A stretch of 64,000 nt of DNA from Gordonia paraffinivorans NBRC 108238 (GCF_000344155.1 NZ_BAOQ01000028.1:29689-93688); one strand, 5' to 3'. Counted from the stretch's first letter, positions 30,128 to 38,998 are shown. Made by a program: numbers and translations. Notes: generated by a model from the sequence alone, not told the origin.

Positions 30128-31413
30128 TGGTGCTCCAGGTGTCGTTGAAGTTCCCACGGCGTGATGAACGTGCGCATCCACGCCTCGTATCGCTGGTGCT
30201 CGGCTCTGCGGGTGGACGCGAATGCCTCGACGAACGCCTTGCCGAGAGTCTGTGCGGCATACCCGGAGTTCTCCAGGGCGGTGATCGCATCGCCCAGATT
30301 GTCGGGAAGTGCCTTCGCCCCGACGGGCCCGGCCTCCGGTAGGGGCAGCTGGTCCTGAAGTCCCACCAGTCCGCCCGCGAGCAGGGCCGCGGCGACGACG
30401 TAGGGGTTCGCATCGGCGCCGGGACGGCGGTGCTCGATCCGCGCCGCCTTCGTGCTCCCCAGAAGGGCTCGACACGTCGCGTTTCGGTCGTCGCTCCCCC
30501 AGAATGCCCGGTCGCCGACGAACATCGCCGGATCGGCCCGCTTGAACGAGTTGACGTACGGGCTGAACAGCACCGTGAAGTCCGTCATCGTCTGCAGCAG
30601 ACCGGCCAGGTATCGCGAGCCCACGTCGGAGAACCTGCCCGGTTCGTCGACCATCACGTTCGCACCGTCTCGGACAAGACTGGAGTGCACGTGCCCGCCG
30701 GCCCCGGAGAAGCCGCCGAACGGCTTCGCCATGAAACTCGCGCGGAGCCCGTGCTCGGCACACAGGTCGCGGAGATACTGGCGCGCGCGGGCGGCGCCGT
30801 CGGCCGCCTCCTTGGCCGGCGCCGGCGCGAGCGCGAACTCGAAGAACCCAGGTCCGAGCTCGGAGTGGAAGGCCTCGACCTCGATACCGACGTGCGTCAT
30901 GCGGTCGATGTACTCCGACGCCAGTTCGTCGGCCTCCACGGATCTGGTCAGGCTGTAGGCGTTGTGGGTTCGGCCGAGCGGGGTCAGTCCGGAGGTGCCG
31001 TGGAACTCCGCGCCCGGGGTCTCCCGGAAGATCCACACCTCGTACTCGTATCCGAGAACGGGCTCGAGATCGAGCGAGCGATACTCGTCGATCAGGCCCA
31101 GGAGCACACCGCGCGCCGAGGGGCCGAACGGCCGGCCGTCCGCGTCCACGAAGTCGGCGATGACCGCATCGGTCCCCTGCCGCCAGGGCAGCTCGACCCG
31201 GGTGGCCTCATCGGCGACGACCACCCCGTCGGGATATCCGTTCTCCGCGTTGCTGAACGGCGTGTCACTGGCGTCGTCCACCAGCGACAGCCCGTACGCG
31301 ATGGTGCAGAACGCCATCCCCGAGTTCGTCTTGTCGGAGCGGACGAGTTTGCCCCGCAGGCCGAGGTCGTAGTCCGGGACCTCGATCTGGGTCATCGGCC
31401 TGAGTCTGCTCAT
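30124..31413 (-). CDS. Second glutamine-synthetase-like ligase, 429 aa
   Basis: This is another member of the same superfamily, distinct from its neighbour. Its latch segment is ADFVDADGRPFGPSARGVL, its metal ligands EYEVWIF and FHSELGPGFFEF, its ATP/Glu segments GGHVHSSL, NSFKRADP and RIEHRRPGADANPYV. It is shorter at the N-terminus. Strong GGAGGAAA precedes the ATG, and the ATG overlaps the previous stop (ATGA). The substrate is unknown. The key histidine and arginine positions are kept, so it is probably active. Confidence 0.85.
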   Translation of the reverse strand: MSRLRPMTQIEVPDYDLGLRGKLVRSDKTNSGMAFCTIAYGLSLVDDASDTPFSNAENGYPDGVVVADEATRVELPWRQGTDAVIADFVDADGRPFGPSARGVLLGLIDEYRSLDLEPVLGYEYEVWIFRETPGAEFHGTSGLTPLGRTHNAYSLTRSVEADELASEYIDRMTHVGIEVEAFHSELGPGFFEFALAPAPAKEAADGAARARQYLRDLCAEHGLRASFMAKPFGGFSGAGGHVHSSLVRDGANVMVDEPGRFSDVGSRYLAGLLQTMTDFTVLFSPYVNSFKRADPAMFVGDRAFWGSDDRNATCRALLGSTKAARIEHRRPGADANPYVVAAALLAGGLVGLQDQLPLPEAGPVGAKALPDNLGDAITALENSGYAAQTLGKAFVEAFASTRRAEHQRYEAWMRTFITPWELQRHLEHQ

Positions 31414-32462
31414 GCCTTTCCTCCACGGTTTCCAGGGGTCCGTCCGACGCGGTGATAGACGCTGTCGGGGACCAGCGAGGGGTCTCGGTACACCCACCAC
31501 GTGCACGCTGTCGCGGCACCGGGTTGTCCGGTCCAGATCGGCGGATCGATGACGCGCGTGGGGAATCCGATCCGGTCGATCGGCATCACCACGTTGAGCT
31601 GGCAGCAGTGGACGCAGTAGGAACAGATCCCCACCTCGTTCCACGCCCAGTCGTGCCGACGCGTCGTGGTGGCGAAGCCGTAGGGCGCCGCCGATCGCGG
31701 TTCGCCGCCGGTCACCTCGGCGTCGAGCATCCGTCCGCCGGAACCGCAGGGCGCGAAGCGGAAGCCGATACGGTCGGGTTCCTCGATCATCTCGATGTCT
31801 CCCTGGCGATCCCGCCCGACCAGGTGGGCGTGGAACCCGTCGACGATCGCGACCATCAGCTGGTTCGCCGACACCTGCCACGGTTGGTTCTCCGGGGAGA
31901 AGCGCCGCTCGTGCGCGTCGTACCAGTCGGCCATGAGGAAGTCCCAGAGTTCTCCGAGGATGTCCTCGCCGCAGAGCCGGACCGCGATGTCGATGTGTCC
32001 GGCGACCCGATCCACGGCACGGTCGTGGATGCCGAGCCAGATGGCGTGCACCTCGTCGACGAGTTCGATCGCGCGACTGTCGCCGTCGCGGCATCGTCGG
32101 GCGGCGTCGAGGGCCGCGTCGCGGTACTCCGGCCACTCGGCCTGGATACCGGTCATGGCGACGTCGCCGATGACCGAACGCAACCGGTCCTGCTCACGTT
32201 CCAGTTCGGCGGGATCCACGCCCCGTCCGGTGAGCCACCGGGCGACCTCTGCCGGCCACCGCTCGTAGACGTCGCGGAGTTCGTCGGCCTCCTCGAGCGA
32301 CACCTCGAGGAGGTCGGCCGCCGCTCGGTGGTCGCCGGCCTCGATACGCGCCTTGGCCGCCCTGAAGGTCCCCTGCGACAACTCGTCCCACGAACCGATG
32401 CGGGCCGGGCGCCCGAGGAACGTGCTGTGCGCGACGACCGGTGAATCCTGGCCCACGGTCAT
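31410..32462 (-). CDS. Cysteine-rich orphan protein, putative metal site, 350 aa
   Basis: I recognise no named family. The N-terminal two thirds are helical and acidic. The C-terminal third has PCGSGGRM (Cys 239), His 270 and a CSYCVHCC cluster (Cys 280, 283, 286, 287), which looks like a zinc or iron-sulfur site. A C-terminal aromatic segment (TACTWWVYRD) follows. No signal peptide is present. It lies inside a tightly overlapping operon (4-bp overlaps on both sides), between an SDR and a GS-like ligase, so it should belong to the same pathway. Whether it is an enzyme, a redox partner or a sensor is unknown. Confidence 0.8.
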   Translation of the reverse strand: MTVGQDSPVVAHSTFLGRPARIGSWDELSQGTFRAAKARIEAGDHRAAADLLEVSLEEADELRDVYERWPAEVARWLTGRGVDPAELEREQDRLRSVIGDVAMTGIQAEWPEYRDAALDAARRCRDGDSRAIELVDEVHAIWLGIHDRAVDRVAGHIDIAVRLCGEDILGELWDFLMADWYDAHERRFSPENQPWQVSANQLMVAIVDGFHAHLVGRDRQGDIEMIEEPDRIGFRFAPCGSGGRMLDAEVTGGEPRSAAPYGFATTTRRHDWAWNEVGICSYCVHCCQLNVVMPIDRIGFPTRVIDPPIWTGQPGAATACTWWVYRDPSLVPDSVYHRVGRTPGNRGGKA

Positions 32463-33229
32463 GTGAGCTCGAACCCGCCGTCGACCAGCAGTTCCGCACC
32501 GGTCGTGTACGAAGACTGATCGCTGAGCAGGAACGCCGCCGCGTGCGCGATCTCGTCGGGTCTGCCGAACCGCCCAGTGGGCACCCGCCGCTGCAGGCTG
32601 TCCGGCAGACGGGAGGTGTCACCGTGCGCCGCGGCCATCGGCGTGGCGACGAACCCGGGGGCGATGGAGTTCACCCGGATGCCCCGTGAGGCCAGCGCAC
32701 GGGCCGCGGTCCGCGTGAGCATCGACAGCCCGGCCTTCGACGCCGCGTACTGCGGCGTCGGGTCTGGATCGGTCAGGGCCACGACGCGATGCGATTCGAT
32801 CGAGCTGATGTTGACCACCGCTCCGCGACCGGACCGCTCCATGTGCGGCGTGACGGCGTCGATCAGGTTGTAGGTGCCGACCAGGTTCACATCCAGGGCC
32901 CGGCTCCACGAGTCCTGGCTCACGCCGGCGAAGCCCGTCGTCTCGAGCATGCCCGCGCAGTTGACCACGTAGCTCAGGCCTTCGCCGGCATGTTCGTCGA
33001 CGATGTCCTGCAGGCCGCGACGATCGCGGACGTCGACCGCACACGGCACGTGGAGGTGGGCACGTGGGCCACTGACCTGTTCGGGTTCACGCAGGTCGAG
33101 TGCCAGCGTCCGGATTCCGGCGTCGATCAGCACCGCGGTCACGGCCGCGCCGATACCCGACGCCGCGCCGGTGACGACGGCGCCCTTCCCCGAAAAGGTC
33201 AGGGCCATGTGTGCGGTCGACGGGCTCAT
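32459..33229 (-). CDS. Short-chain dehydrogenase/reductase, 256 aa
   Basis: A classical SDR: TGAASGIGAA cofactor motif, NCAGM, NISSIES, catalytic YAASK, and ELLVDGGF at the end. An Asp/Arg after strand two (LDLREP) suggests NAD preference. The ATG at 33229 overlaps the stop of the DUF1116 gene. An upstream extension of the frame is inside that gene and is not used. Confidence 0.9.
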   Translation of the reverse strand: MSPSTAHMALTFSGKGAVVTGAASGIGAAVTAVLIDAGIRTLALDLREPEQVSGPRAHLHVPCAVDVRDRRGLQDIVDEHAGEGLSYVVNCAGMLETTGFAGVSQDSWSRALDVNLVGTYNLIDAVTPHMERSGRGAVVNISSIESHRVVALTDPDPTPQYAASKAGLSMLTRTAARALASRGIRVNSIAPGFVATPMAAAHGDTSRLPDSLQRRVPTGRFGRPDEIAHAAAFLLSDQSSYTTGAELLVDGGFELT

Positions 33230-34512
33230 CGCGCTCCGTACCTTTCCTCGAACGCGGCCATGGCATTCTCGAAGCACTCACGCGGCGCGCGGATGACACC
33301 GGCACCGATCTGCCCGCCGTCGCGGCCCGCCAGGCCCACGTCCATCACGGGGTAGATGTCCTTCTCCAGGACCATCCGGGCGTCGACGCCGGTCGGGGTG
33401 CCGCGGAAGGAGAACAGCGGAATCCGGTAGGTGCCGTTCTCACCGTGGGTGATGGAGTACATCTCCCGATTGCGTTCGATCATCACGTCGGGAGATCCTC
33501 CCTGATAGTCCTGCAGCGACAGCGCGCAGGCCTGTGCGAAGCCTCCCAATCCGACGGTCTCTGTGATCGGGCTCTCGCCGCCCATCCAGGTGATCTCGTC
33601 CTCGGTGTGACCGGCGAACAGCTTGCCCTCGTGAACCGGCGGCGGTCCCTCGAACCACTGGTCGCCGAGGCCGGCGAGCTTGATGGCGAAGCCGCGGCAG
33701 CTGAACGCCATGGCGGACACCAGGGTCGAGCCCTCGACGACCATGGCGTCGGCGGACGCCTTCGCCGCGGCCATCGAGAGCCGCAGGAAGAAGTAGTCGT
33801 TCTCCGCGAGATGCAGCATCGTCTCCTGCACGCCGGGCACGCCTTCACCGACCATGCCCAGGACCGCGGGCAGGATCTCCCGGTTGAAGAGGATCGACGC
33901 CGCGGCGTTGCGGCTGTGGACCTCGTCGCCCATCCGCAGCGCCCGGGCGATGAGCGGCTTCAGCGCGATCCCGCCGCTGCGGCGGATCGCCTCGCCCACA
34001 ACGGGCGCCAGCACGGTGTTGACGTGCAGCAGGCGCTCGTGGACCCCCTCGTCGTAGCAGCCGTAGTTGAGGCGGCGCGGTTCCTTGCCCTCGTAGAAGT
34101 TGCAGAACCCGACGTTGCCGTGGGCACGGTTCTCGACGACGAACACCGGCATCGAGGCCGTGTAGATGCCGGCCAGAGATCCCACCGCCGCGTAGTCATG
34201 GCAGGCGCCGATCTCGATGCGTCCACTGGCGAAGCCCTCGATGGCCTCCTCTCGGGACGTCGCGAGGCCTTCGAACAGCGCGCCGCCGATCAGCGCCTCA
34301 CGCTGGCCTCCCGTGTAGTCCTCCCACGCCATCGGAGCACCGGAGGTGAGGACCAGGTTCTCCTTGTAACCGGGCAGCACCTCGCCCGCAGGCGCGACAT
34401 CGACGACCCACGGGTCGGCGGCGTCCAACCGGGAGAATGCCTCGGCGTTGGCCTCGTCGACCGACACCGACGGCGCGAGGGCCACTCCCGACGCGCTCCC
34501 GCCGCTCACCAT
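33226..34512 (-). CDS. DUF1116 (YlbE/AllG-like) protein, 428 aa
   Basis: The sequence matches the DUF1116 family across its length: VDVAPAGEVLPGYKENLVLTSG, YTGGQREALIGGALFEGLA, NRAHGNVGFCNFYEG and the C-terminal SFRGTPTGVDARMV. In Escherichia coli the YlbE/AllG protein is one component of the oxamate carbamoyltransferase in anaerobic allantoin degradation, together with FdrA and a DUF2877 partner. Neither partner is visible here, so the present protein may do a different acyl- or carbamoyl-type transfer. It overlaps both neighbouring SDR genes. The start ATG overlaps the SDR stop by 7 bp. Confidence 0.82.
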   Translation of the reverse strand: MVSGGSASGVALAPSVSVDEANAEAFSRLDAADPWVVDVAPAGEVLPGYKENLVLTSGAPMAWEDYTGGQREALIGGALFEGLATSREEAIEGFASGRIEIGACHDYAAVGSLAGIYTASMPVFVVENRAHGNVGFCNFYEGKEPRRLNYGCYDEGVHERLLHVNTVLAPVVGEAIRRSGGIALKPLIARALRMGDEVHSRNAAASILFNREILPAVLGMVGEGVPGVQETMLHLAENDYFFLRLSMAAAKASADAMVVEGSTLVSAMAFSCRGFAIKLAGLGDQWFEGPPPVHEGKLFAGHTEDEITWMGGESPITETVGLGGFAQACALSLQDYQGGSPDVMIERNREMYSITHGENGTYRIPLFSFRGTPTGVDARMVLEKDIYPVMDVGLAGRDGGQIGAGVIRAPRECFENAMAAFEERYGAR

Positions 34513-35237
34513 GCGACGACCCCGCCGTCGACGAGGAGGGTCTGCGCGGTGATGAACGAGGCCCGCGGCGACAGCAGGAACTCGACCGCCTCGGCGACCT
34601 CGGACGGCTCACCGATGCGCTTGAGCATGGCGTGGGCCGCGCTCTTCTCCTCGCCACCGGAAACCCGGGCCATCGATTCGCTCATGGGCGCACGGATCAC
34701 ACCGGGGGCGACGTTGTTGACCCGAATGCCGCGCTCGGCCAGCTCCTCGGCGACGTACCGCGTGTAGGCGGCGATACCCGCCTTGGTCGCGCCGTAGACC
34801 GACGCGCCCCGGAAGCGTCCGAAGTGCCCGGTGAGGCTGCCGACGTTGACGATCGCGGTCCCCTCGGTCAGGTGCGGCGCCACCGCGTCGGTCACGCGCG
34901 CCATGCCGGCGATGTTCACCTGGAACATCAGCTCCAGCTTCGCCTCGTCGATTTCACCGAGGAACGAATCACGGAGGACGCCGGCGCAATTGACGAGCCC
35001 GGCGAAGGTCTCACCCTCGTCGAGGACGGACTCGACGGCGCGGTCCACGTCGGCGCGATCGGTGACATCCATCTCGACGGTCACGATTCCGTCGCGCTCG
35101 ACGAAGGCCGGGTCGAGTGCGTCGATGGCCGGCTCGAGGTCCGCGGCGACCGGGGTGTACCCCGACTCACGCAGCCGGTGGCAGATGGCCTGGCCGATGA
35201 CCCCGGCACCGCCGGTCACTATGACTTTGTTCCCCAC
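34506..35237 (-). CDS. Short-chain dehydrogenase/reductase, 243 aa; first gene of the operon
   Basis: SDR fold with TGGAGVIGQ near residues 7-15, NCAGV, catalytic Ser in NVGSLTG, YGATK, and TLLVDGGV. The GTG at 35237 has AAGGAG 6 nt upstream, which decides the start over the longer frame. The promoter at 35284-35312 drives it and, through overlapping stops and starts, the seven genes down to 27051. Confidence 0.9.
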   Translation of the reverse strand: MGNKVIVTGGAGVIGQAICHRLRESGYTPVAADLEPAIDALDPAFVERDGIVTVEMDVTDRADVDRAVESVLDEGETFAGLVNCAGVLRDSFLGEIDEAKLELMFQVNIAGMARVTDAVAPHLTEGTAIVNVGSLTGHFGRFRGASVYGATKAGIAAYTRYVAEELAERGIRVNNVAPGVIRAPMSESMARVSGGEEKSAAHAMLKRIGEPSEVAEAVEFLLSPRASFITAQTLLVDGGVVAW

Positions 35238-35283
35238 GAAGGGCTCCTTCTGCTCTGGATTACATTTCCGTGCGAGTGAGATC

Positions 35284-35324
35284 AGTGTCACCGCTAAAGG
35301 ACTATTGGTCAAGTTTTCAGACCT
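35284..35324 (-). promoter_or_regulatory. Promoter and operator of the SDR/GS operon (site 2)
   Basis: Read on the minus strand, TTGACC (35307-35312) is separated by 17 bp from GACACT (35284-35289), a plausible sigma-70-type promoter. The operator-like core AGTTTTCAGACCT (35312-35324) abuts and overlaps the -35 box, an arrangement that suits repression. Confidence 0.6.
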
Positions 35325-35380
35325 ATTAGCCCTTGCGGCTCCCGCGCCGGAAGGTCGTCGACCAGGAGAAAGAGTCATTG

Positions 35381-35394
35381 AGGTCTAAAGGTCC
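35381..35394 (+). promoter_or_regulatory. Operator-like element upstream of gntR (site 5)
   Basis: The minus strand reads GGACCTTTAGACCT, matching the core of the other sites. It lies 62 bp before the GntR start, consistent with autoregulation. Confidence 0.5.
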
Positions 35395-35456
35395 AACAAT
35401 GCGCACTTGAGCGCCCGCATCTGCGCTACGCTGGGCAAAACCGAAGGGAGTGGCAG

Positions 35457-36191
35457 ATGACCGCCGACAAGGCAGCCCTGGTCCCCGTCCGCCAGATTCC
35501 TGCCCACGAACTCGTACTCGATCAGATCAGGCGGTCGCTGGAGCTGGGCCAGTTCCGACCAGGCGACCGGCTGCCCACCGAACGCGAACTGACCGAGCTG
35601 CTCCAGGTCTCGCGGACGACCGTCCGGTCGGCGCTCTATGTGCTGGAGCGAGAGGGCCTCATCGAGGTCCGTCGCGGCCGCGGCGGCGGGTTCATCGTCC
35701 AGGCACCGAAGTACGACGCCACCGAAACGCGTCGCGAGATGCGCAAGAACAAGAAGGCGATCCGCGACGCCTTCGAGTACCGGAGCGCGGTCGAGGTCGC
35801 GGCGACACGCCTTGCGGCCGAACGCCGCCGGGTCTCCGATGTCAACGAGCTCCACCGCCTGCTCTCGGCAATGGACAAGGCCCTCGGGGTGGCACTGGGC
35901 GATCAGACCGCGCACAACGTCCACGAGTTCCAGACGCTGGACAACACGTTCCACCTGACGATCGCGCGCGCAAGCCAGAACAACCTGCTGATCGAGGCGG
36001 TGGCCGACGCCCGCCGGAAGATGTGGTTACCGGTGGGAGCGGTCTTCGGCCGACTCGAGCCCAACGCCAACGACTTCCACGAGGTCATCGTCGAGGCCAT
36101 CGAGAACAAGGACCCCGAGACCGCCGGCGAGAAGATGAACGAGCACATCAACAGCACCCGGTCGACGGTCGAGTCCTACCTGAAGCGCTGA
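35457..36191 (+). CDS. GntR family regulator, FadR/FCD type, 244 aa
   Basis: Transcription factor with an N-terminal winged helix-turn-helix (residues ~33-78: FRPGDRLPTERELTELLQVS then TTVRSALYVLEREGLIEVRR) and a C-terminal all-helical FCD ligand domain with possible metal/ligand residues (YRSAVEVAATRLA, NTFHLTIARAS, NDFHEVI). FCD members usually sense organic acids or related catabolites. AAGGGAG precedes the ATG. It is divergent from the SDR/GS operon and convergent with glsA. Likely regulator of the surrounding locus through the five matching operators. Confidence 0.9.
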   Translation: MTADKAALVPVRQIPAHELVLDQIRRSLELGQFRPGDRLPTERELTELLQVSRTTVRSALYVLEREGLIEVRRGRGGGFIVQAPKYDATETRREMRKNKKAIRDAFEYRSAVEVAATRLAAERRRVSDVNELHRLLSAMDKALGVALGDQTAHNVHEFQTLDNTFHLTIARASQNNLLIEAVADARRKMWLPVGAVFGRLEPNANDFHEVIVEAIENKDPETAGEKMNEHINSTRSTVESYLKR

Positions 36192-36194
36192 CGG

Positions 36195-37133
36195 TCAGAA
36201 GACCGACCATCCCGCGAGCTCCGCGAAGCGCTCGATCGCGGCCACTCCCCCGGCCGAGTTCCCGTCGGAGTCCAGCGGAGGACTCCAGACGCAGACCGTC
36301 CCGCGACCCGGCATGATCGCGACCACGCCACCACCGATGCCGCTCTTGGCCGGGAGCCCGATCCGATAAGCGATGTCCCCCGCTGCCCCGTACATCCCGG
36401 AGGTCAGCAGGACCGCGTTGATGCGGCGCACGGTGGACAGTGTCAGCTCGGTCGAGGAACGCGTGCGGTCGGCCAGGAACAAGGCGGCCGACGCGACGGT
36501 CTGCACATCCGCGGCGATCGCGCACTGCTGACAGTATTGGGCGAGGAGTCGCTCGATCCCGCACGTCAATCGCCCGTGTTCGGCGAGGACATGCGCCAAC
36601 GCCGAATTCCGGTGGTCGGCGATCATCTCCGACATCGCCACCGACTGATCCACCTCGACAACCCGGCCCGGAGAGCCCCTCCGGAGAAGGTCGAGGGTCG
36701 CCGAGACCGCATCGCCGGTCCGCTCGAGCAGGCGGTCGGTCACCACGAGCGCCCCTGCATTCACAAACGGGTTGGCCGGACGCCCACCGCTGCGCTCGAG
36801 CTCGGCAACCGAGTTGAAGTGCGCATTCGTGGGATGCCAACCGACCTGCGCCCACGAACGCGGGTCGTGCTCGAGAAGCGCACAGAGCGCGAACAACTTC
36901 GACAGGCTCTGGATCGAGAACGGCTCGGCGGAGTCGCCGGCATGGACGAGTTGCCCGTCGGTCGTGGCCACCGCCATGCCGAAGCGCGACGGCGTCACCT
37001 CGGACAGCGCCGGGATCTGCGTCGACACCCGGCCGCGCTCGGCCGCACGCGCACCCACCTCGACGGCCTCCTCCAGCCACTCGGACAGAATGCCGTCGTC
37101 GTGGGCGGGTTTGGTCATGAGATCCGTAACCAT
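36195..37133 (-). CDS. glsA: Glutaminase (GlsA-type), 312 aa
   Basis: This serine-dependent, beta-lactamase-fold glutaminase converts glutamine to glutamate and ammonia. The catalytic Ser-x-x-Lys is SLSK (Ser 76, Lys 79). Other family blocks are NPFVNAGALVVTDRL, the SEM segment, YCQQCAI, and GIGGGVVAIMPGRG. The ATG is preceded by GGAGGGAG. Next to GS-like ligases it may supply glutamate or hydrolyse a gamma-glutamyl amide. It has a strong promoter overlapping operator site 3. Confidence 0.92.
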   Translation of the reverse strand: MVTDLMTKPAHDDGILSEWLEEAVEVGARAAERGRVSTQIPALSEVTPSRFGMAVATTDGQLVHAGDSAEPFSIQSLSKLFALCALLEHDPRSWAQVGWHPTNAHFNSVAELERSGGRPANPFVNAGALVVTDRLLERTGDAVSATLDLLRRGSPGRVVEVDQSVAMSEMIADHRNSALAHVLAEHGRLTCGIERLLAQYCQQCAIAADVQTVASAALFLADRTRSSTELTLSTVRRINAVLLTSGMYGAAGDIAYRIGLPAKSGIGGGVVAIMPGRGTVCVWSPPLDSDGNSAGGVAAIERFAELAGWSVF

Positions 37134-37181
37134 GGCGAACTCCCTCCGGGGACGTGACCGACCGGACCTTGAGATGCGGCG

Positions 37182-37218
37182 ATGTTACGTTCGCTTTAAA
37201 GATCTAGTCAATAGACCT
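37182..37218 (-). promoter_or_regulatory. Promoter and operator of glsA (site 3)
   Basis: Minus strand: TTGACT (37206-37211) and TAACAT (37182-37187) with an 18-bp spacer. The core AGTCAATAGACCT (37206-37218) covers the -35 box. Confidence 0.6.
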
Positions 37219-37321
37219 TTATGACCTGGGCGTTTGCCCCGGCCTGCTAGTTGCACAACGCACATTGGCATGAAAACTGTGGCCCAAGTCTCGTCGCCTG
37301 TGGTCTACTGGTCCTGCTTTT

Positions 37322-37335
37322 AGTCCTTTAGGCCT
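37322..37335 (+). promoter_or_regulatory. Operator-like element upstream of the permease gene (site 4)
   Basis: AGTCCTTTAGGCCT is preceded by CTACTGGTCC, the same layout as sites 1 and 2. It lies 43 bp before the permease ATG. Confidence 0.5.
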
Positions 37336-37377
37336 ATGTCGGTTGCCGCGCAACCGAGGCATCACGAAAGGGGAGCC

Positions 37378-38967
37378 ATGGCTCTCGATTCAGCTCGCAG
37401 TGGGCCTGCGCAGTCCGGCGCATCCACTGGCACATCCACTCCGCCGCAGCTCAAGAAGGGCGCCCTCGGACTGGTGGGCGTCGTCTTCATGGTGGTCGCG
37501 TTCTCCGCACCCGTCACCGCCATGACGGGCAACCTCCCGGTCGCGGTCGGTTTCGGCAACGGGATCGGGGCCCCGGCCGGCTTCATCATCGCCACCATCG
37601 TCCTGACCATCTTCAGCGTCGGGTTCATCGCGCTTGCGCGTCACATCACCGCCGCCGGCGCCTTCTACACCTTCGTCTCCCGTGGCTGGTCGCGCATCGT
37701 CGGACTCCCCGCCGGGGTGCTGTCGATGTTCACGTACATGACCATGGAAGCCGCCCTCATCGGCATCTTCTCGGCGTTCGCCCAGCAGGCGGTGGAGTCG
37801 CAGTTCGGCCTCGACCTGCCGTGGATCGTCTACGGCGCGGCGTGCCTGGTGGTGATCGCGGTGTTGTCCCACAAGGACATCTCGCTGGCCGCCAAGGTCC
37901 TGGGCCTCGTCCTCGTCCTGGAGATCGCGCTGCTCACCGCAACCGCGGTGTCCTCGCTCGTCAACGCGCCCGAGGGCCTCTCGCTGACGTCGCTGAATCC
38001 CGCCACGGCACTGAGCACCAACGGGGTCCCCGGCGGCGTCGTCGGCCTCGGCCTGCTGATGGCCTTCTGGTCGTGGGTCGGCTTCGAATCCACCGCCATC
38101 TACGGCGAGGAGTCGAAGGACCCCAAGCGCATCGTCCCGCAGGCGACGCTGATCGCGGTGATCGGAATCGGCGTGTTCTACACGTTCATCTCCTGGGGCG
38201 TGATCGCGGGCAACGGCGGCGCGAAGTCCGTCGAACTCGCCTCCGGCGCAGAACCGTTCGATCTGATCTACGCACCGAGCGAGATGTACCTGGGCGCATG
38301 GAGCGTCCACGCCTACCAGTGGCTGGCGATCGGCGGCTCCTTCGCCTGCGCGCTGGCGATCCACAACTCCGCCGCGCGCTACCTGTTCGCCTTCGGCCGC
38401 GACCGCATCCTCCCGAACAAGCTCGGCGCGGTGCACGCGACCCACAACTCTCCCTGGATCGCCTCGCTCACCCAGAGCTGCTTCGCCGGCATCCTCCTGC
38501 TCGGCTGCGTGATCTCCGGCTCCGACCCCTACGGCGTCATGTTCGTCCTCATCGGGATCATGGCCACCCTCTCGCTTCTGGCCGTGCAGGTGATGTGCTC
38601 GATCTCGACGATCGTCTACTTCCACGTCCGCGGCGAACACCCCGAGACCAAGCACTGGCTGCGCACCCTGGTCTGCCCGGTCATCGGCGCCCTCGGCATG
38701 TTGTTCGTCATCTACCTGATGGCCTCCAACATGCGGGCCGCAGCCGGCGCGGCCTCGGAGACGCTGCTGTTCAAGGCCATCCCGTACATCCTGATCGTCC
38801 TGTTCGTCGCCTCGCTGGTGACCGCCCTCTACCTGCGCAGGTCGCACCCGGCCGTCTACCAGCGCATCGGCAGCACGATCTTCGACGACCTGCCGGCGAT
38901 GGACAGCCACGTGCTCGACGACGATCCCGATCCCGACCACCGAACGGGCACGCTCGGAAAGCCGTGA
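37378..38967 (+). CDS. APC family amino acid/amine permease, 529 aa
   Basis: Twelve-helix amino acid-polyamine-organocation transporter. The first helix VVFMVVAFSAPVTAMTGNLPVAVG, the FESTAIYGEESKDPKRIVPQATL segment and the helix-8 region ALAIHNSAARYLFAFGRDRILP are typical. GAAAGGGGAG precedes the ATG; an alternative upstream ATG at 37336 overlaps the operator and is less likely. It is divergent from glsA and presumably imports the pathway substrate. Confidence 0.9.
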   Translation: MALDSARSGPAQSGASTGTSTPPQLKKGALGLVGVVFMVVAFSAPVTAMTGNLPVAVGFGNGIGAPAGFIIATIVLTIFSVGFIALARHITAAGAFYTFVSRGWSRIVGLPAGVLSMFTYMTMEAALIGIFSAFAQQAVESQFGLDLPWIVYGAACLVVIAVLSHKDISLAAKVLGLVLVLEIALLTATAVSSLVNAPEGLSLTSLNPATALSTNGVPGGVVGLGLLMAFWSWVGFESTAIYGEESKDPKRIVPQATLIAVIGIGVFYTFISWGVIAGNGGAKSVELASGAEPFDLIYAPSEMYLGAWSVHAYQWLAIGGSFACALAIHNSAARYLFAFGRDRILPNKLGAVHATHNSPWIASLTQSCFAGILLLGCVISGSDPYGVMFVLIGIMATLSLLAVQVMCSISTIVYFHVRGEHPETKHWLRTLVCPVIGALGMLFVIYLMASNMRAAAGAASETLLFKAIPYILIVLFVASLVTALYLRRSHPAVYQRIGSTIFDDLPAMDSHVLDDDPDPDHRTGTLGKP

Positions 38968-38998
38968 CGGCCACCTGATCCTCCCCTCACCCCGTAGC

